This document shows positions 38,236 to 50,311 of a DNA stretch of 64,000 nucleotides, one piece after another. Source of the stretch: Lasioglossum baleicum (Eukaryota; Arthropoda; Insecta; Hymenoptera; Halictidae); assembly GCF_051020765.1 (NCBI RefSeq), contig NW_027469331.1, positions 124,001-188,000 on the forward strand, given 5' to 3'. Both the position numbers and the translations under genes were made by a program. Below the pieces are notes generated by a model that worked only from the letters and a program-made list of their open reading frames with translations, made no database searches and was not told where the DNA came from. Position 1 is the stretch's first letter; each line of letters starts with the position of its first letter.

Positions 38236-39229
38236 CTTATGTCAGATTCGACGATTCTTCGTTTCAGAAGTGTATTTCTGTGCGGAATCGCTGTTTCGCG
38301 CGCTAGATCAGTGCATTTGCATGCAAATATGCGAAATTGGCACGAAAACTCCGATTCGGCAAGCACGATCACGATTTATTCGAGCTTATGTCAGATTCGA
38401 CGATTCTTCGTTTGTGAAGTGTATTTCTGTGCGGAATCGCTGTTTCGCGTGCTATATCAGTGCATTTGCATGCAAGTATGCGAAATTGGAATAGAAACTC
38501 CGACCCGGCAAGTACGATCACAATTTATTCGAGCCTATGTCAGATTCGACGATTCTTCGTTTCAGAAGTGTATTTCTGTGCGGAATCGCTGTTTCGCGTG
38601 CTAGATCAGTATATTTGTATGCAGATATGCGAAATTGGCACGGAAAGTCCGATTTGGCAAGCACGATCACGATTTATTCGAGCTTATGTCAGATTCGACG
38701 ATTCTTCGTTTCAGAAGTGTATTTCTGTGCGGAATCGCTGTTTCGCGTGCTATATCAGTGCATTTGCATGCAAGTATGCGAAATTGGCACGGAAACTCCG
38801 ATTCGGCATGCACGACCACGATTCATTCGAGCTTATGTCAGATTCGACGATTCTTCGTTTCAGAAGTGTATTTCTGTGCGGAATCGCTGTTTCGCGTGCT
38901 ATATCATTGCATTTGCATGCAAGTATGCGAAATTGGAATCGAATCTCCGACCCGGCAATCACGATCACGATTAATTCGAGCTTATGTCAGATTCGACGAT
39001 TCTTCGTATCAGAAGTGTATTTCTGTGCGGAATCGCTATCTCGCGTGCTATATCAGTGCATTTGCATGCAAGTATGCGAAATTGGAATAGAAACTCCGAC
39101 CCGGCAGCACGATAACAATTTATTCGAGCCTATGTCAGATTCGACGATTCATCGTTTCAGAAGTGTATTTCTGTGCGGAATCGCTGTTTCGCGTGCTATA
39201 TCAGTGCGTTTGCATGCAAGTATGAGAAA
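38236..39229 (+). repeat. Connecting block, related to 46-49 kb
   Basis: This stretch contains TTTGTGAAGTG near 38412, a CGGCATGCACGACC monomer, GGAATCGAATCTCC with CACGATTAATTCG, and CGCTATCTCGCG. The same set of rare variants recurs near 46.4-46.7, 48.8-49.1 and 53.0-53.2 kb, so these are copies of one multi-monomer module. The change TTCGTATCAG near 39005 is private to this copy. Confidence 0.8.
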
Positions 39230-42200
39230 TTGGCACGAAAACTCCGATTTGGCAAGCACGATCATGATTTATTCGAGCTTATGTCAGATTCAACGATTAT
39301 TCGTTTCACAAATGAATTTCTGTACGGAATCGCTGTTTAGCGTGCTAGATCAGTGCATTTGTATGCAAATATGCGAAATTGGTACGGCAACTCCGATTTG
39401 GCACGCACGATCACGATTTATTCGAGCTTATGTCAGATTCGACGATTCTTCGTTTCAGAAGTGTATTTCTGTGCGGAATCGCTGTTTCGCGCGCTAGATC
39501 AGTGCATCTGCATGCAAATATGCGAAATTGGCACGAAAACTCCGATTTGGCAAGCACGATCATGATTTATTCGAGCTTATGTCAGATTCAACGATTATTC
39601 GTTTCACAAATGAATTTCTGTACGGAATCGCTGTTTAGCGTGCTAGATCAGTACATTTGTATCCAAATATGCGAAATTGGTACGGAAACTCCGATTCGGC
39701 AAGCACGACCACGATTATTCGAGCTTATGTCAGATTCGACGATTCTTCGTTTGAGAAGTGTATTTCTGTGCGGAATCGCTGTTTCGCGCGCTAGATCAGT
39801 GCATTTGCATGCATATATGCGAAATTGGCACGAAAACTCCGATTCGGCAAGCACGATCACGATTTATTCGAGCTTATGTCAGATTCGACGATTCTTCGTT
39901 TCAGAAGTGTATTTCTGTGCGGAATCGCTGTCTCGCGTGCTATATCAGTGCATTTGCATGCAAGTATGCGAAATTGGAATAGAAACTCCGACCCGGCAAG
40001 TACGATCACAATTTATTCGAGCCTATGTCAGATTCGACGATTCTTCGTTTCAGAAGTGTATTTCTGTGCGGAATCGCTGTTTCGCGTGCTAGATCAGTAT
40101 ATTTGTATGCAGATATGCGAAATTGGCACGGAAAGTCCGATTTGGCAAGCACGATCACGATTTATTCGAGCTTATGTCAGATTCGACGATTCTTCGTTTG
40201 AGAAGTGTATTTCTGTGTTGAATCGCTGTTTCGCGCGCTAGATCAGTGCATTTGCATGCAAGTATGAGAAATTGGAATCGAAAGTCCGACCCGGCAATCA
40301 CGATCACGATTTAATAGAGCTTATGTCAGATTCGACGATTCTTCGTTTGAGAAGTGTATTTCTGTGCGGAATCGCTGTTTAGCGTGCTAGATCAGTATAT
40401 TTGTATGCAGATATGCGAAATTGGCACGGAAACTCCGACCCGGCAAGCACGATCACCATTTATTCGAGCTTATGTCAGATTCGACGATTCTTCGTTTGAG
40501 AAGTGTATTTCTGTGCGGAATCGCTGTTTCGCGCGCTAGATCAGTGCATTTGCATGCAAGTATGAGAAATTGGAATCGAAACTCCGACCCGGCAATCACG
40601 ATCACGATTTATTCGAGCTTATGTCAGATTCGACGATTCTTCGTTTCAGAAGTGTATTTCTGCGCGGAATCGCTGTTTCGCGTGCTATATCAGTGCATTT
40701 GCATGCAAGTATGCGAAATTGGCACGGAAAGTCCGATTTGGCAAGCACGATCACGATTTATTCGAGCCTATGTCTGTTTCGACATTCTTCGTTTCAGAAG
40801 TGTATTTCTGTGCGGAATCGCTGTTTCACGCGCTAGATCAGTGCATTTGCATGCAAGTATGCGAAATTGGCACGGAAACTCCGATTCGGCAAGCACGACC
40901 CCGATTTATTCGAGCTTATGGCAGATTCGACGATTCTTCGTTTCAGAAGTGTATTTCTGTGCGGAATCGCTGTCTCGCGTGCTATATCAGTGCATTTGCA
41001 TGCAAGTATGCGAAATTGGAATAGAAAATCCGACCCGGCAAGCACGATCACAATTTATTCGGGCCTATGTCTGTTTCGACATTCTTCGTTTCAGAAGTGT
41101 ATTTCTGTGCGGAATCGCTGTTTCGCGCGCTAGATCAGTGCATTTGCATGCAAGTATGAGAAATTGGAATCGAAACTCCGACCCGGCAATCACGATCACG
41201 ATTTATTCGAGCTTATGTCAGATTCGACGATTCTTCGTTTCAGAAGTGTATTTCTGTGCGGAATCGCTGTTTCGCGTGCTATATCAGTGCATTTGCATGC
41301 AAGTATGCGAAATTGGCACGGAAACTCCGATTCGGCAAGCACGACCCCGATTTATTCGAGCTTATGTCAGATTCGACGATTCTTCGTTTCAGAAGTGTAT
41401 TTCTGTGCGGAATCGCTGTCTCGCGTGCTATATCAGTGCATTTGCATGCAAGTATGCGAAATTGGAATAGAAAATCCGACCCGGCAAGCACGATCACAAT
41501 TTATTCGGGCCTATGTCTGTTTCGACATTCTTCGTTTCAGAAGTGTATTTCTGTGCGGAATCGCTGTTTCGCGCGCTAGATCAGTGCATTTGCATGCAAG
41601 TATGCGAAATTGGCACGGAAACTCCGATTCGGCAAGCACGACCACGATTCATTCGAGCTTATGTCAGATTGGACGATTCTTCGTTTCAGAAGTGTATTTC
41701 TGTGCGGAATCGCTGTTTCGCGTGCTATATCATTGCATTTGCATGCAAGTATGCGAAATTGGAATAGAAAATCCGACCCGGCAAGCACGATCACAATTTA
41801 TTCGAGCCTATGTCAGATTCGACGATTCATCGTTTCAGAAGTGTATTTCTGTGCGGAATCGCTGTTTCGCGTGCTATATCAGTGCGTTTGCATGCAAGTA
41901 TGAGAAATTGGAATCGAAACTCCGACCCGGCAATCACGATCACGATTTATTCGAGCTTATGTCAGATTCGACGATTCTTCGTTTGAGAAGTGTATTTCTG
42001 TGCGGAATCGCTGTTTCGCGCGCTAGATCAGTGCATCTGCATGCAAATATGCGAAATTGGCACGAAAACTCCGATTTGGCAAGCACGATCATGATTTATT
42101 CGAGCTTATGTCAGATTCAACGATTATTCGTTTCACAAATGAATTTCTGTACGGAATCGCTGTTTAGCGTGCTAGATCAGTGCATTTGTATGCAAATATG

Positions 42201-44485
42201 CGAAATTGGTACGGCAACTCCGATTTGGCAAGCACGATCACGATTTATTCGAGCTTATGTCAGATTCGACGATTCTTCGTTTGAGAAGTGTATTTCTGTG
42301 CGGAATCGCTGTTTCGCGCGCTAGATCAGTATATTTGTATGCAGATATGCGAAATTGACACGGAAAGTCCGATTTGGCAAGCACGATCACGATTTATTCG
42401 AGCTTATGTCAGATTCGACGATTCTTCGTTTGAGAAGTGTCTTTCTGTGCGGAATCGCTGTTTCGCGCGCTAGATCAGTGCATTTGCATGCAAGTATGAA
42501 AAATTGGAATAGAAACTCCGACCCGGCAATCACGATCACGATTTAATCGAGCTTATGTCAGATTCGACGATTCTTCGTTTGAGAAGTGTATTTCTGTGCG
42601 GAATCGGTGTTTAGCGTGCTAGATCAGTATATTTGTATGCAGATATGCGAAATTGGCACGGAAAGTCCGATTTGGCAAGCACGATCACGATTTATTCGAG
42701 CTTATGTCAGATTCGACGATTCTTCGTTTCAGAAGTGTATTTCTGTGCGGAATCGCTGTTTCGCGTGCTATATCAGTGCATTTCCATGCAAGTATGCAAA
42801 ATTGGCACGGAAACTCCGATTCGGCAAGCACGACCACGATTCATTCGAGCTTATGTCAGATTCGACGATTCTTCGTTTCAGAAGTGTATTTCTGTGCGGA
42901 ATCGCTGTTTCGCGTGCTATATCAGTGCATTTGCATGCAAGTATGCGAAAATGGCACGGAAAGTCCGATTTGGCAAGCACGATCACGATTTATTCGAGCC
43001 TATGTCTGTTTCGACATTCTTCGTTTCAGAAGTGTATTTCTGTGCGGAATCGCTGTTTCACGCGCTAGATCAGTGCATTTGCATGCAAGTATGAGAAATT
43101 GGAATCGAAACTCCGACCCGGCAATCACGATCACGATTTATTCGAGCTTATGTCAGATTCGACGATTCTTCGTTTCAGCAGTGTATTTCTGTGCGGAATC
43201 GCTGTTTCGCGTGCTATATCAGTGTATTTCCATGCAAGTATGCAAAATTGGCACGGAAACTCCGATTCTTCAAGCACGACCACGATTCATTCGAGCTTAT
43301 GTCAGATTCGACGATTCTTCGTTTCAGAAGTGTATTTCTGTGCGGAATCGCTGTTTCGCGCGCTAGATCAGTGCATTTGCATGCAAGTATGCGAAATTGG
43401 AATAGAAACTCCGACCCGGCAAGCACGATCACAATTTATTCGAGCCTATGTCAGATTCGACGATTCTTCGTTTCAGAAGTGTATTTCTGTGCGGAATCGC
43501 TGTTTCGCGTGCTAGATCAGTGCATTTGTATGCAGATATGCGAAATTGGCACGGAAACTCCGATTCGGCAAGCACGATCACGATTTATTCGAGCTTATCT
43601 CAGATTCGACGATTCTTAGTTTCAGAAGTGTATTTCTGTGCGGAATCGCTGTTTCGCGTGCTATATCAGTGCATTTGCATGCAAGTATGCGAAATTGGAA
43701 TAGAAACTCCGACCCGGCAAGCACGATCACAATTTATTCGAGCCTATGTCAGTTTCGACGATTCTTCGTTTCAGAAGTGTATTTCTGTGCGGAATCGCTG
43801 TTTCGCGCGCTAGATCAGCGCATCTGCATGCAAATATGCGAAATTGGCACGAAAACTCCGATTTGGCAAGCACGATCATGATTTATTCGAGCTTATGTCA
43901 GATTCAACGATTATTCGTTTCACAAATGAATTTCTGTACGGAATCGCTGTTTAGCGTGCTAGATCAGTGCATTTGTATGCAAATATGCGAAATTGGTACG
44001 GCAACTCCGATTTGGCACGCACGATCACGATTTATTCGAGCTTATGTCAGATTCGACGATTCTTCGTTTGAGAACTGTATTTCTGTGCGGAATCGCTGTT
44101 TCGCGCGCTAGATCAGTGCATCTGCATGCAAATATGCGAAATTGGCACGAAAACTCCGATTTGGCAAGCACGATCATGATTTATTCGAGCTTATGTCAGA
44201 TTCAACGATTATTCGTTTCACAAATGAATTTCTGTACGGAATCGCTGTTTAGCGTGCTAGATCAGTACATTTGTATCCAAATATGCGAAATTGGTACGGA
44301 AACTCCGATTCGGCAAGCACGACCACGATTTATTCGAGCTTATGTCAGATTCGACGATTCTTCGTTTGAGAAGTGTATTTCTGTGCGGAATCGCTGTTTC
44401 GCGCGCTAGATCAGTGCATTTGCATGCATATATGCGAAATTGGCACGAAAACTCCGATTCGGCAAGCACGATCACGATTTATTCG
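39230..44485 (+). repeat. 5.2-kb block, copy 2 of 19.7-25.0 kb
   Basis: The match to 19730-24985 holds over more than 35 monomers at offset 19500-19501. The one-base shift comes from a missing T in CACGATTATTCG near 39714. Private substitutions include TTATGGCAGATTC at 40918, GGAATCGGTG at 42602 and CAGTGTATTTCC at 43222. Confidence 0.87.
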
Positions 44486-46970
44486 AGCTTATGTCAGATT
44501 CGACGATTCTTCGTTTCAGAAGTGTATTTCCGTGCGGAATCGCTGTTTCGCGTGCTAGATCAGTATATTTGTATGCAGATATGCGAAATTGGCACGGAAA
44601 GTCCGATTTGGCAAGCACGATCACGATTTATTCGAGCTTATGTCAGATTCGACGATTCTTCGTTTGAGAAGTGTATTTCTGTGTTGAATCGCTGTTTCGC
44701 GCGCTAGATCAGTGCATTTGCATGCAAGTATGAGAAATTGGAATCGAAAGTCCGACCCGGCAATCACGATCACGATTTAATAGAGCTTATGTCAGATTCG
44801 ACGATTCTTCGTTTGAGAAGTGTATTTCTGTGCGGAATCGCTGTTTAGCGTGCTAGATCAGTATATTTGTATGCAGATATGCGAAATTGGCACGGAAACT
44901 CCGACCCGGCAAGCACGATCACCATTTATTCGAGCTTATGTCAGATTCGACGATTCTTCGTTTGAGAAGTGTATTTCTGTGCGGAATCGCTGTTTCGCGC
45001 GCTAGATCAGTGCATTTGCATGCAAGTATGAGAAATTGGAATCGAAACTCCGACCCGGCAATCACGATCACGATTTATTCGAGCTTATGTCAGATTCGAC
45101 GATTCTTCGTTTCAGAAGTGTATTTCTGCGCGGAATCGCTGTTTCGCGTGCTATATCAGTGCATTTGCATGCAAGTATGCGAAATTGGCACGGAAAGTCC
45201 GATTTGGCAAGCACGATCACGATTTATTCGAGCCTATGTCTGTTTCGACATTCTTCGTTTCAGAAGTGTATTTCTGTGCGGAATCGCTGTTTCACGCGCT
45301 AGATCAGTGCATTTGCATGCAAGTATGAGAAATTGGAATCGAAACTCCGACCCGGCAATCACGATCACGATTTATTCGAGCTTATGTCAGATTCGACGAT
45401 TCTTCGTTTCAGAAGTGTATTTCTGTGCGGAATCGCTGTTTCGCGTGCTATATCAGTGCATTTGCATGCAAGTATGCGAAATTGGCACGGAAACTCCGAT
45501 TCGGCAAGCACGACCCCGATTTATTCGAGCTTATGTCAGATTCGACGATTCTTCGTTTCAGAAGTGTATTTCTGTGCGGAATCGCTGTCTCGCGTGCTAT
45601 ATCAGTGCATTTGCATGCAAGTATGCGAAATTGGAATAGAAAATCCGACCCGGCAAGCACGATCACAATTTATTCGGGCCTATGTCTGTTTCGACATTCT
45701 TCGTTTCAGAAGTGTATTTCTGTGCGGAATCGCTGTTCCGCGCGCTAGATCAGTGCATTTGCATGCAAGTATGAGAAATTGGAATCGAAACTCCGACACG
45801 GCAATCACGATCACGATTTATTCGAGCTTATGTCAGATTCGACGATTCTTCGTTTCAGAAGTGTATTTCTGTGCGGAATCGCTGTTTCGCGTGCTATATC
45901 AGTGCATTTGCATGCAAGTATGCGAAATTGGCACGGAAACTCCGATTCGGCAAGCACGACCCCGATTTATTTGAGCTTATGTCAGATTCGACGATTCTTC
46001 GTTTCAGAAGTGTATTTCTGTGCGGAATCGCTGTCTCGCGTGCTATATCAGTGCATTTGCATGCAAGTATGCGAAATTGGAATAGAAAATCCGACCCGGC
46101 AAGCACGATCACAATTTATTCGAGCCTATGTCAGATTCGACGATTCTTCGTTTCAGAAGTGTATTTCTGTGCGGAATCGCTGTTTCGCGTGCTAGATCAG
46201 TATATTTGTATGCAGATATGCGAAATTGGCACGGAAAGTCCGATTTGGCAAGCACGATCACGATTTATTCGAGCTTATGTCAGATTCGACGATTCTTCGT
46301 TTCAGAAGTGTATTTCTGTGCGGAATCGCTGTTTCGCGTGCTATATCAGTGCATTTGCATGCAAGTATGCGAAATTGGCACGGAAACTCCGATTCGGCAT
46401 GCACGACCACGATTCATTCGAGCTTATGTCAGATTCGACGATTCTTCGTTTCAGAAGTGTATTTCTGTGCGGAATCGCTGTTTCGCGTGCTATATCATTG
46501 CATTTGCATGCAAGTATGCGAAATTGGAATCGAATCTCCGACCCGGCAATCACGATCACGATTAATTCGAGCTTATGTCAGATTCGACGATTCTTCGTTT
46601 CAGAAGTGTATTTCTGTGCGGAATCGCTATCTCGCGTGCTATATCAGTGCATTTGCATGCAAGTATGCGAAATTGGAATAGAAACTCCGACCCGGCAGCA
46701 CGATAACAATTTATTCGAGCCTATGTCAGATTCGACGATTCATCGTTTCAGAAGTGTATTTCTGTGCGGAATCGCTGTTTCGCGTGCTATATCAGTGCGT
46801 TTGCATGCAAGTATGCGAAATTGGAATAGAAACTCCGACCCGGCAAGTACGATCACAATTTATTCGAGCCTATGTCAGATTCGACGATTCTTCGTTTCAG
46901 AAGTGTATTTCTGTGCGGAATCGCTGTTTCGCGTGCTAGATCAGTATATTTGTATGCAGATATGCGAAAT
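43760..46970 (+). repeat. 3.2-kb block repeated 6552 bp downstream, copy 1
   Basis: The block recurs at 50312-53522 at offset 6552 (44 x 149 minus 4). Shared rare markers include GTATTTCCGTGCGG (44526 and 51078), GCTGTTCCGCGCG (45732 and 52284) and ATTTATTTGAGC (45966 and 52518). It includes the doubled trimer and the CGGCATGCACGACC module. Confidence 0.85.
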
Positions 46971-49900
46971 TGGCACGGAAAGTCCGATTTGGCAAGCACG
47001 ATCACGATTTATTCGAGCTTATGTCAGATTCGACGATTCTTCGGTTCAGAAGTGTATTTCTGTGCGGAATCGCTGTTTCGCGTGCTATATCAGTGCATTT
47101 GCATGCAAGTATGCGAAATTGGCACGGAAACTCCGATTCGGCAAGCACGACCACGATTTATTCGAGCTTATGTCAGATTCGACGATTCTTCGTTTCAGAA
47201 GTGTATTTCTGTGCGGAATCGCTGTCTCGCGTGCTATATCAGTGCATTTGCATGCAAGTATGCGAAATTGGAATAGAAACTCCGACCCGGCAAGTACGAT
47301 CACAATTTATTCGAGCCTATGTCAGATTCGACGATTCTTCGTTTCAGAAGTGTATTTCTGTGCGGAATCGCTGTTTCGCGTGCTAGATCAGTATATTTGT
47401 ATGCAGATATGCGAAATTGCCACGGAAAGTCCGATTTGGCAAGCACGATCACGATTTATTCGAGCTTATGTCAGATTCGACGATTCTTCGTTTCAGAAGT
47501 GTATTTCTGTGCGGAATCGCTGTTTCGCGCGCTAGATCAGTGCATTTGCATGCAAATATTCGAAATTGGCACGAAAACTCCGATTCGGCAAGCACGATCA
47601 CGATTTATTCGAGCTTATGTCAGATTCGACGATTCTTCGTTTGAGAAGTGTATTTCTGTGCGGAATCGCTGTTTCGCGCGCTAGATCAGTGCATTTGCAT
47701 GCAAATATGAGAAATTGGAATCGAAACTCCGACCCGGCAATCACGATCACGATTTATGCGAGCTGATGTCAGATTCGACGATTCTTCGTTTCAGAAGTGT
47801 ATTTCTGTGCAGAATCGCTGTTTCGCGTGCTAGATCAGTATATTTGTATGCAGATATGCGAAATTGGCACGGAAACTCCGATTCGGCAAGCACGACCACG
47901 ATTCATTCGAGCTTATGTCAGATTCGACGATTCTTCGTTTCAGAAGTGTATTTCTGTGCGGAATCGCTGTTTCGCGCGCTAGATCAGTGCATTTGCATGC
48001 AGGTATGCGAAATTGGAATAGAAAATCCGACCCGGCAAGCACGATCACAATTTATTCGAGCCTATGTCAGATTCGACGATTCATCGTTTCAGAAGTATAT
48101 TTCTGTGCGGAATCGCTGTTTCGCGTGCTAGATCAGTATATTTGTATGCAGATATGCGAAATTGGCACGGAAAGTCCGATTTGGCAAGCACGATCACGAT
48201 TTATTCGAGCTTATGTCAGATTCGACGATTCTTCGTTTCAGAAGTGTATTTCTGTGCGGAATCGCTGTTTCGCGCGCTAGATCAGTGCATTTGCATGCAA
48301 ATATTCGAAATTGGCCCGAAAACTCCGATTCGGCAAGCACGATCACGATTTATTCGAGCTTATGTCAGATTCGACGATTCTTCGTTTGAGAAGTGTATTT
48401 CTGTGCGGAATCGCCGTTTCGCGCGCTAGATCAGTGCATTTGCATGCAAATATGAGAAATTGGAATCGAAACTCCGACCCGGCAATCACGATCACGATTT
48501 ATGCGAGCTGATGTCAGATTCGACGATTCTTCGTTTCAGAAGTGTATTTCTGTGCGGAATCGCTGTTTCGCGTGCTAGATCAGTATATTTGTATGCAGAT
48601 ATGCGAAATTGGCACGGAAAGTCCGATTTGGCAAGCACGATCACGATTTATTCGAGCTTATGTCAGATTCGACGATTCTTCGTTTCAGAAGTGTATTTCT
48701 GTGCGGAATCGCTGTTTCGCGTGCTATATCAGTGCATTTGCATGCAAGTATGCGAAATTGGCACGGAAACTCCGATTCGGCATGCACGACCACGATTCAT
48801 TCGAGCTTATGTCAGATTCGACGATTCTTCGTTTCAGAAGTGTATTTCTGTGCGGAATCGCTGTTTCGCGTGCTATATCATTGCATTTGCATGCAAGTAT
48901 GCGAAATTGGAATCGAATCTCCGACCCGGCAATCACGATCACGATTAATTCGAGCTTATGTCAGATTCGACGATTCTTCGTTTCAGAAGTGTATTTCTGT
49001 GCGGAATCGCTATCTCGCGTGCTATATCAGTGCATTTGCATGCAAGTATGCGAAATTGGAATAGAAACTCCGACCCGGCAGCACGATAACAATTTATTCG
49101 AGCCTATGTCAGATTCGACGATTCATCGTTTCAGAAGTGTATTTCTGTGCGGAATCGCTGTTTCGCGTGCTATATCAGTGCGTTTGCATGCAAGTATGAG
49201 AAATTGGAATCGAATCTCCGACCCGGCAATCACTATCACGATTAATTCGAGCTTATGTCAGATTCGACGATTCTTCGTTTCAGAAGTGTATTTCTGTGCG
49301 GAATCGCTATCTCCCGTGCTATATCAGTGCATTTGCATGCAAGTATGCGAAATTGGAATAGAAACTCCGACCCGGCAAGTACGATCACAATTTATTCGAG
49401 CCTATGTCAGATTCGACGATTCTTCGTTTCAGAAGTGTATTTCTGTGCGGAATCGCTGTTTCGCGTGCTAGATCAGTATATTTGTATGCAGATATGCGAA
49501 ATTGGCACGGAAAGTCCGATTTGGCAAGCACGATCACGATTTATTCGAGCTTATGTCAGATTCGACGATTCTTCGGTTCAGAAGTGTATTTCTGTGCGGA
49601 ATCGCTGTTTCGCGTGCTATATCAGTGCATTTGCATGCAAGTATGCGAAATTGGCACGGAAACTCCGATTCGGCAAGCACGACCACGATTTATTCGAGCT
49701 TATGTCAGATTCGACGATTCTTCGTTTCAGAAGTGTATTTCTGTGCGGAATCGCTGTCTCGCGTGCTATATCAGTGCATTTGCATGCAAGTATGCGAAAT
49801 TGGAATAGAAACTCCGACCCGGCAAGTACGATCACAATTTATTCGAGCCTATGTCAGATTCGACGATTCTTCGTTTCAGAAGTGTATTTCTGTGCGGAAT

Positions 49901-50311
49901 CGCTGTTTCGCGTGCTAGATCAGTATATTTGTATGCAGATATGCGAAATTGCCACGGAAAGTCCGATTTGGCAAGCACGATCACGATTTATTCGAGCTTA
50001 TGTCAGATTCGACGATTCTTCGTTTCAGAAGTGTATTTCTGTGCGGAATCGCTGTTTCGCGCGCTAGATCAGTGCATTTGCATGCAAATATTCGAAATTG
50101 GCACGAAAACTCCGATTCGGCAAGCACGATCACGATTTATTCGAGCTTATGTCAGATTCGACGATTCTTCGTTTGAGAAGTGTATTTCTGTGCGGAATCG
50201 CTGTTTCGCGCGCTAGATCAGTGCATTTGCATGCAAATATGAGAAATTGGAATCGAAACTCCGACCCGGCAATCACGATCACGATTTATGCGAGCTGATG
50301 TCAGATTCGAC
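46971..50311 (+). repeat. Interleaved block with 2.4-2.5 kb repeats and a pentamer
   Basis: About 46.82-47.80 kb recurs at 49.35-50.33 kb (offset 2532), and about 46.17-46.79 kb recurs at 48.55-49.17 kb (offset 2383). Between them, 47.32-48.54 kb carries about 1.6 units of the 745-bp pentamer that dominates 53.4-56.4 kb. Markers are ATGCGAGCTGATGTC at the pentamer edge and GAAATTGCCACGG near 47417 and 49949. Confidence 0.8.

Noticed and set aside
45871..47535. Longest open frame, 554 codons, and similar ones at 31043-32392 (449) and 16186-17361 (391)
   Set aside because: They follow from a stop-poor repeat whose 149-bp period runs through all three frames. Overlapping open frames of the same kind exist in the other two plus frames, boundaries are set by random variant stops, and the same DNA gives three unrelated peptides in turn. 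No domain, signal peptide or ribosome-binding context supports a gene.
47740..47775. Hammerhead-ribozyme-like CTGATGT in GAGCTGATGTCAG monomers, as some satellites encode ribozymes
   Set aside because: The catalytic core needs CUGANGA; here the seventh base is T. The usual monomer has CTTATGT. No matching stems or properly placed GAAA were found.
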